Assembly (NCBI GenBank): GCA_035573715.1
Contig: DATLZZ010000015.1
Coordinates: 1 to 64,000 of the forward strand
Length of the DNA: 64,000 nucleotides
Origin: JACPRL01 sp035573715
GTDB lineage: Bacteria; Acidobacteriota; Terriglobia; Acidiferrales; 2-02-FULL-67-57
Reading direction: 5' to 3'
Shown: piece by piece, positions 53,555 through 61,811 of the stretch
Position numbering within the stretch: the stretch's first letter is position 1
Layout of the letters: every line of letters begins with the position of its first letter
Position numbers and translations under genes: made by a program
Notes under the pieces: model-generated
The model's input: only the letters and a program-made list of their open reading frames with translations
What the model was told of the DNA's origin: nothing
The model's database searches: none

Positions 53555-56314
53555 TTACCTCCCTCGTCCCCCGCGCCCGGTGAGCTTCTGGAACTCCGGA
53601 CGGAGGATGTCGAAACTCTTCTTCGGCACCTGCCTGTAGTCTACCGATTCCCAGCGTGGCCAAACAATAGGAATAGTGCTCAGGGTGTCGCCGCCGCCGG
53701 GGACAAACTGCGGCGGAACGTTCTGCGCCGGCGCGAAGGCAAAGGCGGCCAGCGCGATGTGGTCAGAGCGCAGCCCGATGGGCTTGGCGTTCTCATCCGT
53801 GCCCGAATAGACGATGCCGCTGGAGGGATCCATCACCAGCAGCAAGCCCCAGGAGAGCCGCACGCGGATTTCGCGGGAGGGGGCGTCGTAATACCACTGG
53901 GCGATGGAGTTGTAGCCCGGCTGGCCGTAGTCGAACACACCCCGCAGCAGCACACTGCGGCTGTAGCGTTCGGCCGGGTAGAAGGTGCCATCGCGTCCGT
54001 AGCGGCGCCGGTTGGTCTCCACCACGATTTCCTCGAAGTCTTCAAACTCGGCGACGTCGGTCTTCAGGTTGCGCAGGATGATGACGTCGGTCAACTGCGG
54101 CATGCCGCCCACACGCACTTCGCGATAAGGGTTGTAGCTGCGCGCCACCAGCAGGCGGGCGTTGTCGGGCCCGCTCAAGCGCAACAGGAAATTGAACCCG
54201 TCCTCCGACTTGCGCGGCGGCACGCCCGGCACCGGAACCGTCTTCGAGCCGCAGGGCCGCCCGCAGGTGTTGAGGGCCACGGCGTAGTTGGCTTTCTTCC
54301 AGTCAATCTCGGCGCCGGCGGAAGAGGAAAGCTGAATCCGCAGGTAGAGCGCGGAGGGATCCGAAGCCCAGCGGATGCGCTCGATATAGGGCAGCCCCTC
54401 CGGACTGCTGACGCCGGGCGCGGTGAAGACCTCCTGGTACTGGGGCGGCGTGGCGGGAAGGAATTTATGCAAGCCGAAGTGCTGCTCCGGATCCATGTCG
54501 TTCAGCCAGAGCGCGCTGCGGTAGAACGGCTGCTCGAAGTCGTAGGCAATCCAGTTGTGCTTCCACCATTCGTCCACCCACTCGAAGACGATGCCGCCGG
54601 CGAAGCCGGCGTCGCGGATGTTCTGCGTCAGCCGGATCAGGTCTTCACCCTGCTTGCGTTCCTCCAACCCGCCGTGGTTCCAGCCGTAGGGGTTGAAGTG
54701 GGCGATGCCGATGCTGGTGGAAAGCCCGTACTCGGCCACCAGCAGCGGCGTCTTGCGGTAGTGCGCCTTCAGGTCCTGCAGGTAGCCCCAGTAACTGTTG
54801 ATGCCCTGCTTGTCGGTGGCGCTGCGGTACTTGGCGTCGTGGATGATGAAATCGGGATAAAACGGATAGATGTGGGAGGTGGCGAAGAAGCCGGACTTGA
54901 GCTCGGCGGTGGGCGAGACTTTTTCTTCATCGAGCGAGACGGCGTCAATATCGTCGGTGATCCCCGGGCGCAGCGGCGGCAACTGCTCGCCCTTGGCGCG
55001 GCGAATCTGCCACTCCTCTTCGAGCGAGCTCTCCGAGGGATGGTAGAGCGGGTCGAGCGGCGGCCACGACACCCACGACACCGGGCGCTGCCAGTTGTAC
55101 TTGTCCACTTCGTATTCGAGCACTTTGTTGCACATCCGCGTCAGCCAGACTTCGGTGGCGTTGGCGTCGGAAATCTTCAGGAAGCGGCCGTCGAAGCTGC
55201 GCGCCCCCGGGGTGCGGGCGTTGGTGGCGGCGACGATGCTGGGCTCGATCTCGCGCCCCACCAGCCAGCCAATCGTCCATGGCGAAACATCGGCGGCGTA
55301 GATGCCGCCCGGACGGCCGGGCTCGGCGGCCAGGGTGGCGTTGCCGTGGATGACGTCGACGAGGTTGTAGATTTCGGTCTCGAAATCCACGATGAACTGC
55401 CGGTCGTAGAGGTTGCGGTCGGGCGGCTCCTTCATCCAGATTTCCTGGAAGAGGTAGAGCGGCCGGTCGGGGTTCTTGGTGTTGTGGAGCCAGAGCGCCT
55501 GATAGAAAGCCGGCGGCAGCAGCGTGTAGACGCGGATGGAATTCGCCCCCAGCCGGTCGATGCTGTCCAGCCACCCCAGGTAGGTTTCCGCCTTGAGCGG
55601 CGGGTCGGAAACGAAATGCCCCGGGCGCGCCGGGCCGATGTTGACTCCGGCGATGTAGAGCTGCCTCCACTCGTTGCCCTCGCGCACCTGGAAGTAGCCG
55701 CCTTCCAGGCGCGCCGCCACTTGCAGCACTGCCGGACGCTCGCGCGCCGCCTGCATCGCCGCCAGCACCGCCGGGTCATCGGCGCCCGCCAGCCGCTCCA
55801 GCTCCGCCAGCGCTTCAGCGTTGGCCGGGTCGCGCTTGAGCACCTCGGAAAGCAGCGCCGCGGCTTTCTGGTTCTCGCCCCGGGTGCGGTGGGCGCGCGC
55901 CATCGCCACGCGCACTTCGGCCAGCCCCAGCATTTCCGGGGGGAGCTTCTCGAAGTTGGCCAGCGCCCGGTCGGGCTGGCCGAGCTCGAGCCAGCAGTGC
56001 GCCAGGCCGCGCCGCGCGTCCACCAGATCGGGCTGCAGCGTCAGCGCCCGGTCAAAGTAGGGTTCGGCTTCGGTGAAGCGTTTGAGCTTCAGGTAATTCC
56101 ATCCGAAGAGCGTCAAGGTGGTGGCATCGTTGGGGTCGAGCTGATAGGCGCGCTCCAGCAGCCGGAGCGACTCTTCGTAGTTCCCCTTCTTGTATTCATC
56201 GGCCGCTTGCACGTAGAGCGGCCCCGCCCAGCTCTTGCCGCCGAATTCCCAGTAAGCGGCGAGCGCGAAGATGATGATGAGTGAAACCACAATGCGGTTG
56301 CGGAGCAGGTTCAT
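53555..56314 (-). CDS. Membrane-anchored TPR plus glycosidase-like (GH2/GH-A clan) protein
   Basis: 919 residues. A membrane helix (about 7-22) leads to TPR repeats (about 30-190, DEYKKGNYEESLRLLERAYQ). A TIM-barrel glycosidase-like domain (about 205-620) follows, with WRQLYIAGVNIGPARPGHF, WLVGREIEPSIVAA (possible acid/base Glu), LLVAEYGLSTSIG and GIVFEWVDEWWKHNW (possible nucleophile Glu). A C-terminal beta-rich domain completes it. In PgaB and AlgL-like systems a periplasmic glycosidase or lyase trims the nascent polymer; a similar role is inferred here. The start is 3 bases from the GT2 stop. Confidence 0.78.
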   Translation of the reverse strand: MNLLRNRIVVSLIIIFALAAYWEFGGKSWAGPLYVQAADEYKKGNYEESLRLLERAYQLDPNDATTLTLFGWNYLKLKRFTEAEPYFDRALTLQPDLVDARRGLAHCWLELGQPDRALANFEKLPPEMLGLAEVRVAMARAHRTRGENQKAAALLSEVLKRDPANAEALAELERLAGADDPAVLAAMQAARERPAVLQVAARLEGGYFQVREGNEWRQLYIAGVNIGPARPGHFVSDPPLKAETYLGWLDSIDRLGANSIRVYTLLPPAFYQALWLHNTKNPDRPLYLFQEIWMKEPPDRNLYDRQFIVDFETEIYNLVDVIHGNATLAAEPGRPGGIYAADVSPWTIGWLVGREIEPSIVAATNARTPGARSFDGRFLKISDANATEVWLTRMCNKVLEYEVDKYNWQRPVSWVSWPPLDPLYHPSESSLEEEWQIRRAKGEQLPPLRPGITDDIDAVSLDEEKVSPTAELKSGFFATSHIYPFYPDFIIHDAKYRSATDKQGINSYWGYLQDLKAHYRKTPLLVAEYGLSTSIGIAHFNPYGWNHGGLEERKQGEDLIRLTQNIRDAGFAGGIVFEWVDEWWKHNWIAYDFEQPFYRSALWLNDMDPEQHFGLHKFLPATPPQYQEVFTAPGVSSPEGLPYIERIRWASDPSALYLRIQLSSSAGAEIDWKKANYAVALNTCGRPCGSKTVPVPGVPPRKSEDGFNFLLRLSGPDNARLLVARSYNPYREVRVGGMPQLTDVIILRNLKTDVAEFEDFEEIVVETNRRRYGRDGTFYPAERYSRSVLLRGVFDYGQPGYNSIAQWYYDAPSREIRVRLSWGLLLVMDPSSGIVYSGTDENAKPIGLRSDHIALAAFAFAPAQNVPPQFVPGGGDTLSTIPIVWPRWESVDYRQVPKKSFDILRPEFQKLTGRGGRGR

Positions 56315-56317
56315 CGG

Positions 56318-57742
56318 TTAGCCTCCCGCTCCGCCGTGCGTCACCATTTCCCACTTCTGGAAGCCGGTGAGGAAGCGCCAAAAGCCCTGCACGCGATACC
56401 AGACCACCAGTTGGCGGTAGCCGACGTTCTCCAGCAGCGCGTAGCCCAGCAGGATGAGCAGATCGCGGTAGCGCGGGTAGCGCCGGTAGGTCAGCTCTTC
56501 CATCAGCACCGAACCCACCGAGAGGAAGCTGCCGTAGGCCAGCGCCAGCAGCACGAACAACAGGAAGAGCGAGGGCGGCACAATCCCCAGCAGCAGCGCC
56601 AGCGGAATCATGATGTAGCCCAGAAACTCCACCGGGGCGCCGAACGCCTCCACATACAACTGGAACGGATACGACAGCCAGCCGATCCGCCCGAACTTGC
56701 GGCTGAAGAGCATGTCGGAGTTGAGCCACAGCGTCTGATACAGCCCCAGGTGCCAGCGCCGCCGCTGCGCCGCCAGGTTCTTGCGATTGGCCGGCGCTTC
56801 CGTCCAGCAGACCGGATCGGAGATGAACTTCATCTTGATGCGCCGCTCGTTCTCCCGCGCCCAGCGGTGCAGCCGGACAATCAGCTCCATGTCTTCCGAC
56901 ACGGTGGTCTCGTGGAAGCCGCCGGCTTCAATCACCGTCTCACGGTGGAAGACGGCGAAGGCGCCGGAAACGATGAGCGTGCCGTGCAGGATGTCCCAGC
57001 CGGTGCGTCCGAACAGGAACCCCCGCAGGTACTCGACCACCTGAAAACGCTCCAGCGCCGTGTCCGGCAGGCCCACGCTCACTACCTGGCCGTCCTTGAC
57101 CTCGCAGCCGTTCAGGATGCGCACGATGCCGCCGCTGGCCACGATGTTGAGCGGGTCGCGCTTGATGGGCCGCATCAGGCGCAGCAGCGCATCGCGCTCC
57201 AGAATGCAGTCGGCGTCCAGCGTGCAGAAGTAGGGCGTCCGGCAGGCGTTGATGCCGACGTTGAGGGCGTCGAACTTGCCCCCGTTTTCCTTGCTGATGA
57301 CCAGCAGGTTGGGGATGGCCGGGTTCAGGTAGAAGCCACGCACCGCCTCGGTCACCAGCCGCGGCCGGTAGATGAGGTCCATCTTGACGAGCTGGTAGGC
57401 GGCGATGAGCCGGTTCAGCGAATCGTCGCTCGAGCCGTCGTCCACCACCACCACTTCCAGGTAGGGGTAGTCGGTCCGCAGCACCGAGCGCACCGACTCG
57501 ACAATCACTTCCTGCTCGTTGTAGGCCGGCATGATCACCGTCACCGGCGGCGTCACCACCGAATCCCGCAGCTCCTCCAGCCCCTGGTAGGCCAGCCGCC
57601 GGTTGTAAATCAGCAGCGAGCCCAGCGAGAGTCCCATCAGGATGGTGTAGCCGCCGTTGGCCAGGAAGAAATAGGCCACGATAATCATGTTGAAAATGTT
57701 CATCAAGTGGATGAAGAAATCGCGCCATTCGACGGCCATCAT
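56318..57742 (-). CDS. Processive GT2 polysaccharide synthase
   Basis: 474 residues. An N-terminal membrane helix is followed by a GT-A domain with PVTVIMPAYNEQEVIVESV, VVVDDGSSDDS, TLDADCILE (DxD), TVSEDMEL (ED base) and AQRRRWHLG (QxxRW). Three or four membrane helices lie at the C-terminus (about 350-440). The D, DxD, ED, QxxRW set marks processive synthases such as PgaC and cellulose or hyaluronan synthase. It should polymerise a sugar and push the chain across the inner membrane. No PilZ domain is fused to it. Two bases separate it from the HEAT-repeat gene. Confidence 0.88.
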   Translation of the reverse strand: MMAVEWRDFFIHLMNIFNMIIVAYFFLANGGYTILMGLSLGSLLIYNRRLAYQGLEELRDSVVTPPVTVIMPAYNEQEVIVESVRSVLRTDYPYLEVVVVDDGSSDDSLNRLIAAYQLVKMDLIYRPRLVTEAVRGFYLNPAIPNLLVISKENGGKFDALNVGINACRTPYFCTLDADCILERDALLRLMRPIKRDPLNIVASGGIVRILNGCEVKDGQVVSVGLPDTALERFQVVEYLRGFLFGRTGWDILHGTLIVSGAFAVFHRETVIEAGGFHETTVSEDMELIVRLHRWARENERRIKMKFISDPVCWTEAPANRKNLAAQRRRWHLGLYQTLWLNSDMLFSRKFGRIGWLSYPFQLYVEAFGAPVEFLGYIMIPLALLLGIVPPSLFLLFVLLALAYGSFLSVGSVLMEELTYRRYPRYRDLLILLGYALLENVGYRQLVVWYRVQGFWRFLTGFQKWEMVTHGGAGG

Positions 57743-57744
57743 TC

Positions 57745-59217
57745 TTATCGGCTCCTTTTTGCCTGCGCCAGCTCGGCGCGGCGCGCTTGCGCCAGCGCGC
57801 GCACTTCGGGGTCGGCTTCATGCGCGGCCAGGTGGCTCACCCAAGCCTGGATCTGGCCATCGGCGTGCCGACCGAAATCTTCCAGGAACTTCCGGCGCAC
57901 GCCGGCGTCCTGCGTGCCCAGCAGCAGGCCCACCAAATAACTCGTCTTGCCCATGTGGGCCAGTTGCTCGATGACGCGGCGCTCGCGACCGTCGCGCCCG
58001 GCGGCATACTGCGCCAGCAGGCTGGGGATGAGGCCGGCGCGCTGCCACTCGTCGGCAATCTGCTCGCGGCTGTAGCGGTCTTCGCTGCTCAGGAAGTAGT
58101 CGTAGAGCAGCGCCGTGCCTTCGGCGCCGAAGGCCTGCAGCGTTCGCACCGCCGCTTCCCGCACCATCCAGCGCGGGTCGGCCAGCCGCCGCGCAATCTC
58201 CGGCAACTGCGTCTCGAACTTGGGTTTCGCCATCGCCCGCACCGTGTGCAGCCGCACGAACCACTCCGGGTCTTCCAGCAGCGCCAGCAGCACCGGCACG
58301 GCGCGGATGTCGCGCATGTAGGCGATCACCGGCGCCGCCCGCGCCCGCACGTCCGGGTTCTCGTCGTAGGAAAGATTGTTGAGGAAGAGCTCCATGAGTT
58401 CGGCCGAGAAGTTCTTCTCGCTCAGGGTGAACCCGTACTCGCTCGCCGCCGCCTTCTCTACCATCTCGCGGATGACGTCGGTGGTCAGGAAGCGGACGCG
58501 CCGGTGCTGGTGCTTCAGCACCGGGGCCAGCTCAGCGGCGGACGAGAGCGGGAAATTGACGATGGCCGCCTTCACGGTGCGGAACGACAGGCCCGGCGTG
58601 GCCGGTTGCAGGATTACCCGTTGCAGGCACTCGACCAGCGCCGGAAGGCTCTCCGGCTCCGCCAGCGTGCCCAGGCCGCGCAGCGCCACTTCGCGCACAT
58701 CGGGGTGCGCGTCCTGTAGTGCTTTCACCAGCAGTGGCCAGCTTCCGCGGTGGCGGATGGCCACCAGGCTCTGCGCCGCCCGCGCCCGCTGCAGGTAGCC
58801 GAAGCGGAAGACGCGCACGAACAGCGCCGAGAGGCCGCGCGAGTCCGCCAGCCCGCCCAGGCGCTGCTGCCAGCGCTTGATGAGCCCCAGGTCGTCGCAC
58901 AGCTTGCTCAGCGCTGGCAGCTTGTCGGGCGCCGGCAGCCGCTCCACCACCAACTGCTCGAACATCGCCGGGTCGCTCTTGATCGAAAGGTCCCGCAATG
59001 CCGCGAACGCCTTGTCGGCGTCGACCGTCCCCTCGACCAGCCCCCCTACCAGTGGGAACACCTGCTGCCGCAGGTCGTCCAGCCGCTCGAAGTAGCGGTC
59101 CCGGCGCCGCCGCCGCAGGATGGCCGCGGCCACGAAGCCGAACGTCAACACCAGCACCACCACCAAAACGACGATGACGAAAGTGATGACGTGCTCGATG
59201 AGGATCGGGATCGGCAA
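57745..59217 (-). CDS. Membrane-anchored HEAT-repeat protein of the synthase operon
   Basis: 490 residues. A long N-terminal membrane helix (about 8-35) ends in RRRRRDR, so the remainder is cytoplasmic. HEAT-like repeats run to the C-terminus, with phrases such as DAHPDVREVALRGLGTLAEP, NPDVRARAAPVIAYMRD and DPRWMVREAAVRTLQAFG. It is the first gene of the operon and probably a scaffold or regulator that binds the synthase on the cytoplasmic side; no such subunit is part of the classical Pga, Bcs, Pel or Alg systems. The start is a TTG with GGAGCGGAGAGAGAAGCG upstream. Confidence 0.8.
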   Translation of the reverse strand: MPIPILIEHVITFVIVVLVVVLVLTFGFVAAAILRRRRRDRYFERLDDLRQQVFPLVGGLVEGTVDADKAFAALRDLSIKSDPAMFEQLVVERLPAPDKLPALSKLCDDLGLIKRWQQRLGGLADSRGLSALFVRVFRFGYLQRARAAQSLVAIRHRGSWPLLVKALQDAHPDVREVALRGLGTLAEPESLPALVECLQRVILQPATPGLSFRTVKAAIVNFPLSSAAELAPVLKHQHRRVRFLTTDVIREMVEKAAASEYGFTLSEKNFSAELMELFLNNLSYDENPDVRARAAPVIAYMRDIRAVPVLLALLEDPEWFVRLHTVRAMAKPKFETQLPEIARRLADPRWMVREAAVRTLQAFGAEGTALLYDYFLSSEDRYSREQIADEWQRAGLIPSLLAQYAAGRDGRERRVIEQLAHMGKTSYLVGLLLGTQDAGVRRKFLEDFGRHADGQIQAWVSHLAAHEADPEVRALAQARRAELAQAKRSR

Positions 59218-59535
59218 CGCTTCTCTCTCCGCTCCTTCGGTGTCTCAGCCTAGGGAGTTACACAACTCCCCATCGGTCGAGTGGAGGTGAAAGGTAAGGC
59301 TCGTCTGCCCTGTCCGCCATGCTGAAGACAAGACATCGGGTCTGGTTCCGGAGACGACCCCCTGTGAAAACGGAACCCTCCGAAAGAATCCGGTTCCAGC
59401 CCGCAACGAAACTCTACACAAAAACACCGCAAAAGTAAACCTTTCCGCCACAACTGCCCGCTGTTTGTTGGGGTTGGAGCGGGCGCGAAGTTCCTTCACC
59501 ACACGCCGAGTTGTGCTACATTTTTTCGGCGCACG
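59218..59535. promoter_or_regulatory. Divergent promoter region and structured leader of the synthase operon
   Basis: No gene is seen in these 318 bases. On the minus strand TTTACT (59434-59439), 17 bases and TAGAGT (59411-59416) could start the synthase operon, leaving a leader of about 190 bases. That leader contains a perfect 7-bp hairpin GGGAGTT-ACAC-AACTCCC (59253-59270) and an imperfect stem between CTGGAACCGGA and TCCGGAACCAG. On the plus strand an extended -10 TGC-TACATT (59514-59522) lies 13 bases before the aminotransferase ATG. Confidence 0.5.
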
Positions 59536-60726
59536 ATGAAGCCCCCGACCCGAACCCACATCCCACAACTCGACTTGCAGGGGCAGTATACCGCACTCAA
59601 GCCGGAAATCGAGGCGGCTTTGGCGCGGGTGCTCGAGAGCCAGCGCTTCATCCTCGGCCCCGAAGGCGAGGCGCTGGAGCGCGAGCTGGCCGACTACTGC
59701 GGCCTGCCCCACGCCATCGGCTGCGCCTCCGGGTCAGACGCGCTTCTGCTGGCTTTGGTTACACTCGGCGTCACCCAGGAGCACGACGTCCTTACCGTTC
59801 CCTTCACTTTTTTCGCTACCGCCGGCGCCGTCGCTCGCCTGGGCGCGCGCGCGGTGTTCGTGGACATCGAGCCGCGCACCTTCAACCTCGACCCGGCGAA
59901 GCTGCGGGCGCGCCTGGGCTCGCTGGACGCCGCAGCCCGCAAGCGTATCCGCGCCCTGATTCCGGTCCACCTCTTCGGCCAGCCCGCCGACATGGACGCC
60001 ATCAACGAAATCGCCGCTGAATTTGACCTGCCGGTGATTGAGGACGCGGCGCAGGCCATCGGGGCCGAGTACAAGGGACGGCGCGTGGGGGGAATCGGGC
60101 GCGTCGGCTGCTTCAGTTTCTATCCCACCAAAAACCTCGGGGCTTACGGCGATGCCGGGGCGATGACTACCACCGACGCGACGCTGGCCGACCGGCTGCG
60201 CGCCATGACCCGCCACGGCTGCACCCACGACAAGTATCACCACGACCACGTCGGCTGGAACGCTCGCCTCGATGAATTGCAGGCCGCCGTCCTGCGGGTC
60301 AAGTTGCGTCACCTCGAGGACTGGAACCGCGCCCGCATCGCGGCCGCCGACCGCTACGATCAGTTGTTTGTGGAAGCGGGGTTGTCAGACCCGAAGAAGA
60401 CTTATCCCGATGAAAAGCACCCCGTGGTTATTCCTTATCGTGCTCCGAACCGTCGACATGTCTTTCATCAGTACGTCATCCGCGCCCGCGAGCGGGATGC
60501 TCTGCGGAAATATCTTGCCGACGAAGGCGTGGGAACTGAGGTTTACTACCCGCTGCCGCTGCACTTGCAGAGCTGCTTCCACGCCTGGGGCGGCCGCGAG
60601 GGCGATTTCCCCGAAGCCGAGCGCGCCGCCCGCGAAGTTCTGGCGCTGCCCCTCTACCCCGAGCTCGCCCCCGACCAGCAGTCCTACGTAGTTAGCAAGG
60701 TCTCCGCCTTCTATCGTCGCGGGTGA
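59536..60726 (+). CDS. DegT/DnrJ/EryC1/StrS-family sugar aminotransferase
   Basis: 396 residues. The PLP Lys is in SFYPTKNLGAYGDAGA. GCASGSDALLLALVTLGV, VIEDAAQAIGAEYKGR and GWNARLDELQAAVLRVKLRHL are family hallmarks, and a C-terminal EVYYPLPLHLQ follows. These enzymes aminate 3-keto or 4-keto nucleotide sugars for surface glycans. It lies next to the synthase operon (divergent) and could supply an aminosugar. The ATG has no clear Shine-Dalgarno sequence. Confidence 0.92.
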   Translation: MKPPTRTHIPQLDLQGQYTALKPEIEAALARVLESQRFILGPEGEALERELADYCGLPHAIGCASGSDALLLALVTLGVTQEHDVLTVPFTFFATAGAVARLGARAVFVDIEPRTFNLDPAKLRARLGSLDAAARKRIRALIPVHLFGQPADMDAINEIAAEFDLPVIEDAAQAIGAEYKGRRVGGIGRVGCFSFYPTKNLGAYGDAGAMTTTDATLADRLRAMTRHGCTHDKYHHDHVGWNARLDELQAAVLRVKLRHLEDWNRARIAAADRYDQLFVEAGLSDPKKTYPDEKHPVVIPYRAPNRRHVFHQYVIRARERDALRKYLADEGVGTEVYYPLPLHLQSCFHAWGGREGDFPEAERAAREVLALPLYPELAPDQQSYVVSKVSAFYRRG

Positions 60727-60746
60727 CTGGCCGCGGCGGGCTGGGT

Positions 60747-61811
60747 TCACAAGTGGAGCATCCAACGGATGTACTTTATGAACTCCTCCTTGGCCTTGGG
60801 GTCAACCAGAATACTTGTCAAGTTGAAGTGTTCTCTAACGAGTCGGTCCTTAGCCATTTCTTTTAGCACGCGCTCCGTAAGACAGCTTGCCAGATAGACG
60901 GTGATAGCGGCCTTGTTTCGGTTCAATGCACTGTCAAAACTCTTTTTCGCTGCTCCATATCGTTCTAAAGCACCCGCTGGGTCTATCCCAGCCTTGACTT
61001 CAATGCAGCCTTCCAATACTGACTTGGGGTTGAGGATGGACACGTCAGGCTCACTGCCGAAGAGGAGTTTGTACCCGTTGGACATGCTGATGGTCTTAAC
61101 AAGGTCAATTTGGACCTCTTGCGAGATATCCATCGGGCGATCGTCCTTGTCCAAGACTTCTTGGACCAGATGGGCTTCAGCCAAAGAGACCAAGAGAAGT
61201 TGTTTGACTTTTCGAGCGCCCTCCTTTCCAATCTCTCCTCGCCACGAACCGTTCAGTTGGCTGCCAAAGTTTTGCGCTCCGAGGGTGCGTAGGTCATTGA
61301 GGGAAAGGTGTGGGTCGGCATCTACCATGCTGCTAATGTAGGAATTGAACAGTCTGGCTAGCTCCGCGGCTCTCTCGTCCGACAAGTGTGTTGAGGAGCC
61401 ATCCTCAAGAGCGTTTGTGGGGAAGGCGAGGCGTGCAACTCCCTTTTGAGGAATCGCGGCAAGCAAGCGGTAGTATGCGATCAAGCGTGGGTTCTTCCTG
61501 ATAATGTCTGGGTGGCAGAGAATCAAGTGCAGAGGGGCACCCCGTTTCTGCAAGATCTTGAGAGTCGTGGCGGACACGCCGAAGGCCTCTGCACGGTCCC
61601 AGTCGAGTTTCGCGCCCAAGGCGTCGACTTGTCGAACAAGCTTGGAAAATTCGTTGTGCCTGCGGTAGAAAAAGGAAGATCGTAGACTGTATTGAAGTTT
61701 TTCGGCCTCTTGCTGAGGCCTTGGTTGAACTTGCCGCTTGGACTCAGGTTCGCGGCGTGTTAGTAGAGGCTTTCTTGGCTTCCTCTGTCTCCTTATGCGC
61801 TTTTTTGCCAT
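60747..61811 (-). CDS. Type II restriction endonuclease, XcyI-like
   Basis: 354 residues with a basic N-terminal tail (MAKKRIRRQRKPRKPLLTRR). The nuclease core fits PD-(D/E)xK: EPDVSILNPKSVLEG followed by CIEVKAGID. Together with SLRSSFFYRRHNEFSKLVRQ and the adjacent N4-cytosine-type methylase, this resembles the XcyI/Cfr9I family that cuts CCCGGG; the family match is from memory, not a search. GC content is visibly lower than in the flanking genes. Its start overlaps the methylase end by 19 bases. Confidence 0.75.
   Translation of the reverse strand: MAKKRIRRQRKPRKPLLTRREPESKRQVQPRPQQEAEKLQYSLRSSFFYRRHNEFSKLVRQVDALGAKLDWDRAEAFGVSATTLKILQKRGAPLHLILCHPDIIRKNPRLIAYYRLLAAIPQKGVARLAFPTNALEDGSSTHLSDERAAELARLFNSYISSMVDADPHLSLNDLRTLGAQNFGSQLNGSWRGEIGKEGARKVKQLLLVSLAEAHLVQEVLDKDDRPMDISQEVQIDLVKTISMSNGYKLLFGSEPDVSILNPKSVLEGCIEVKAGIDPAGALERYGAAKKSFDSALNRNKAAITVYLASCLTERVLKEMAKDRLVREHFNLTSILVDPKAKEEFIKYIRWMLHL

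Noticed and set aside
53462..56284. Long open frame antisense to the TPR-glycosidase gene
   Set aside because: Shadow frame; the minus-strand protein has a clear domain layout and operon context.
59221..59439. c-di-GMP (GEMM) riboswitch in the synthase operon leader
   Set aside because: An ACAGGGCA phrase is present but the paired elements of the GEMM consensus could not be laid out; only reported as a structured leader.
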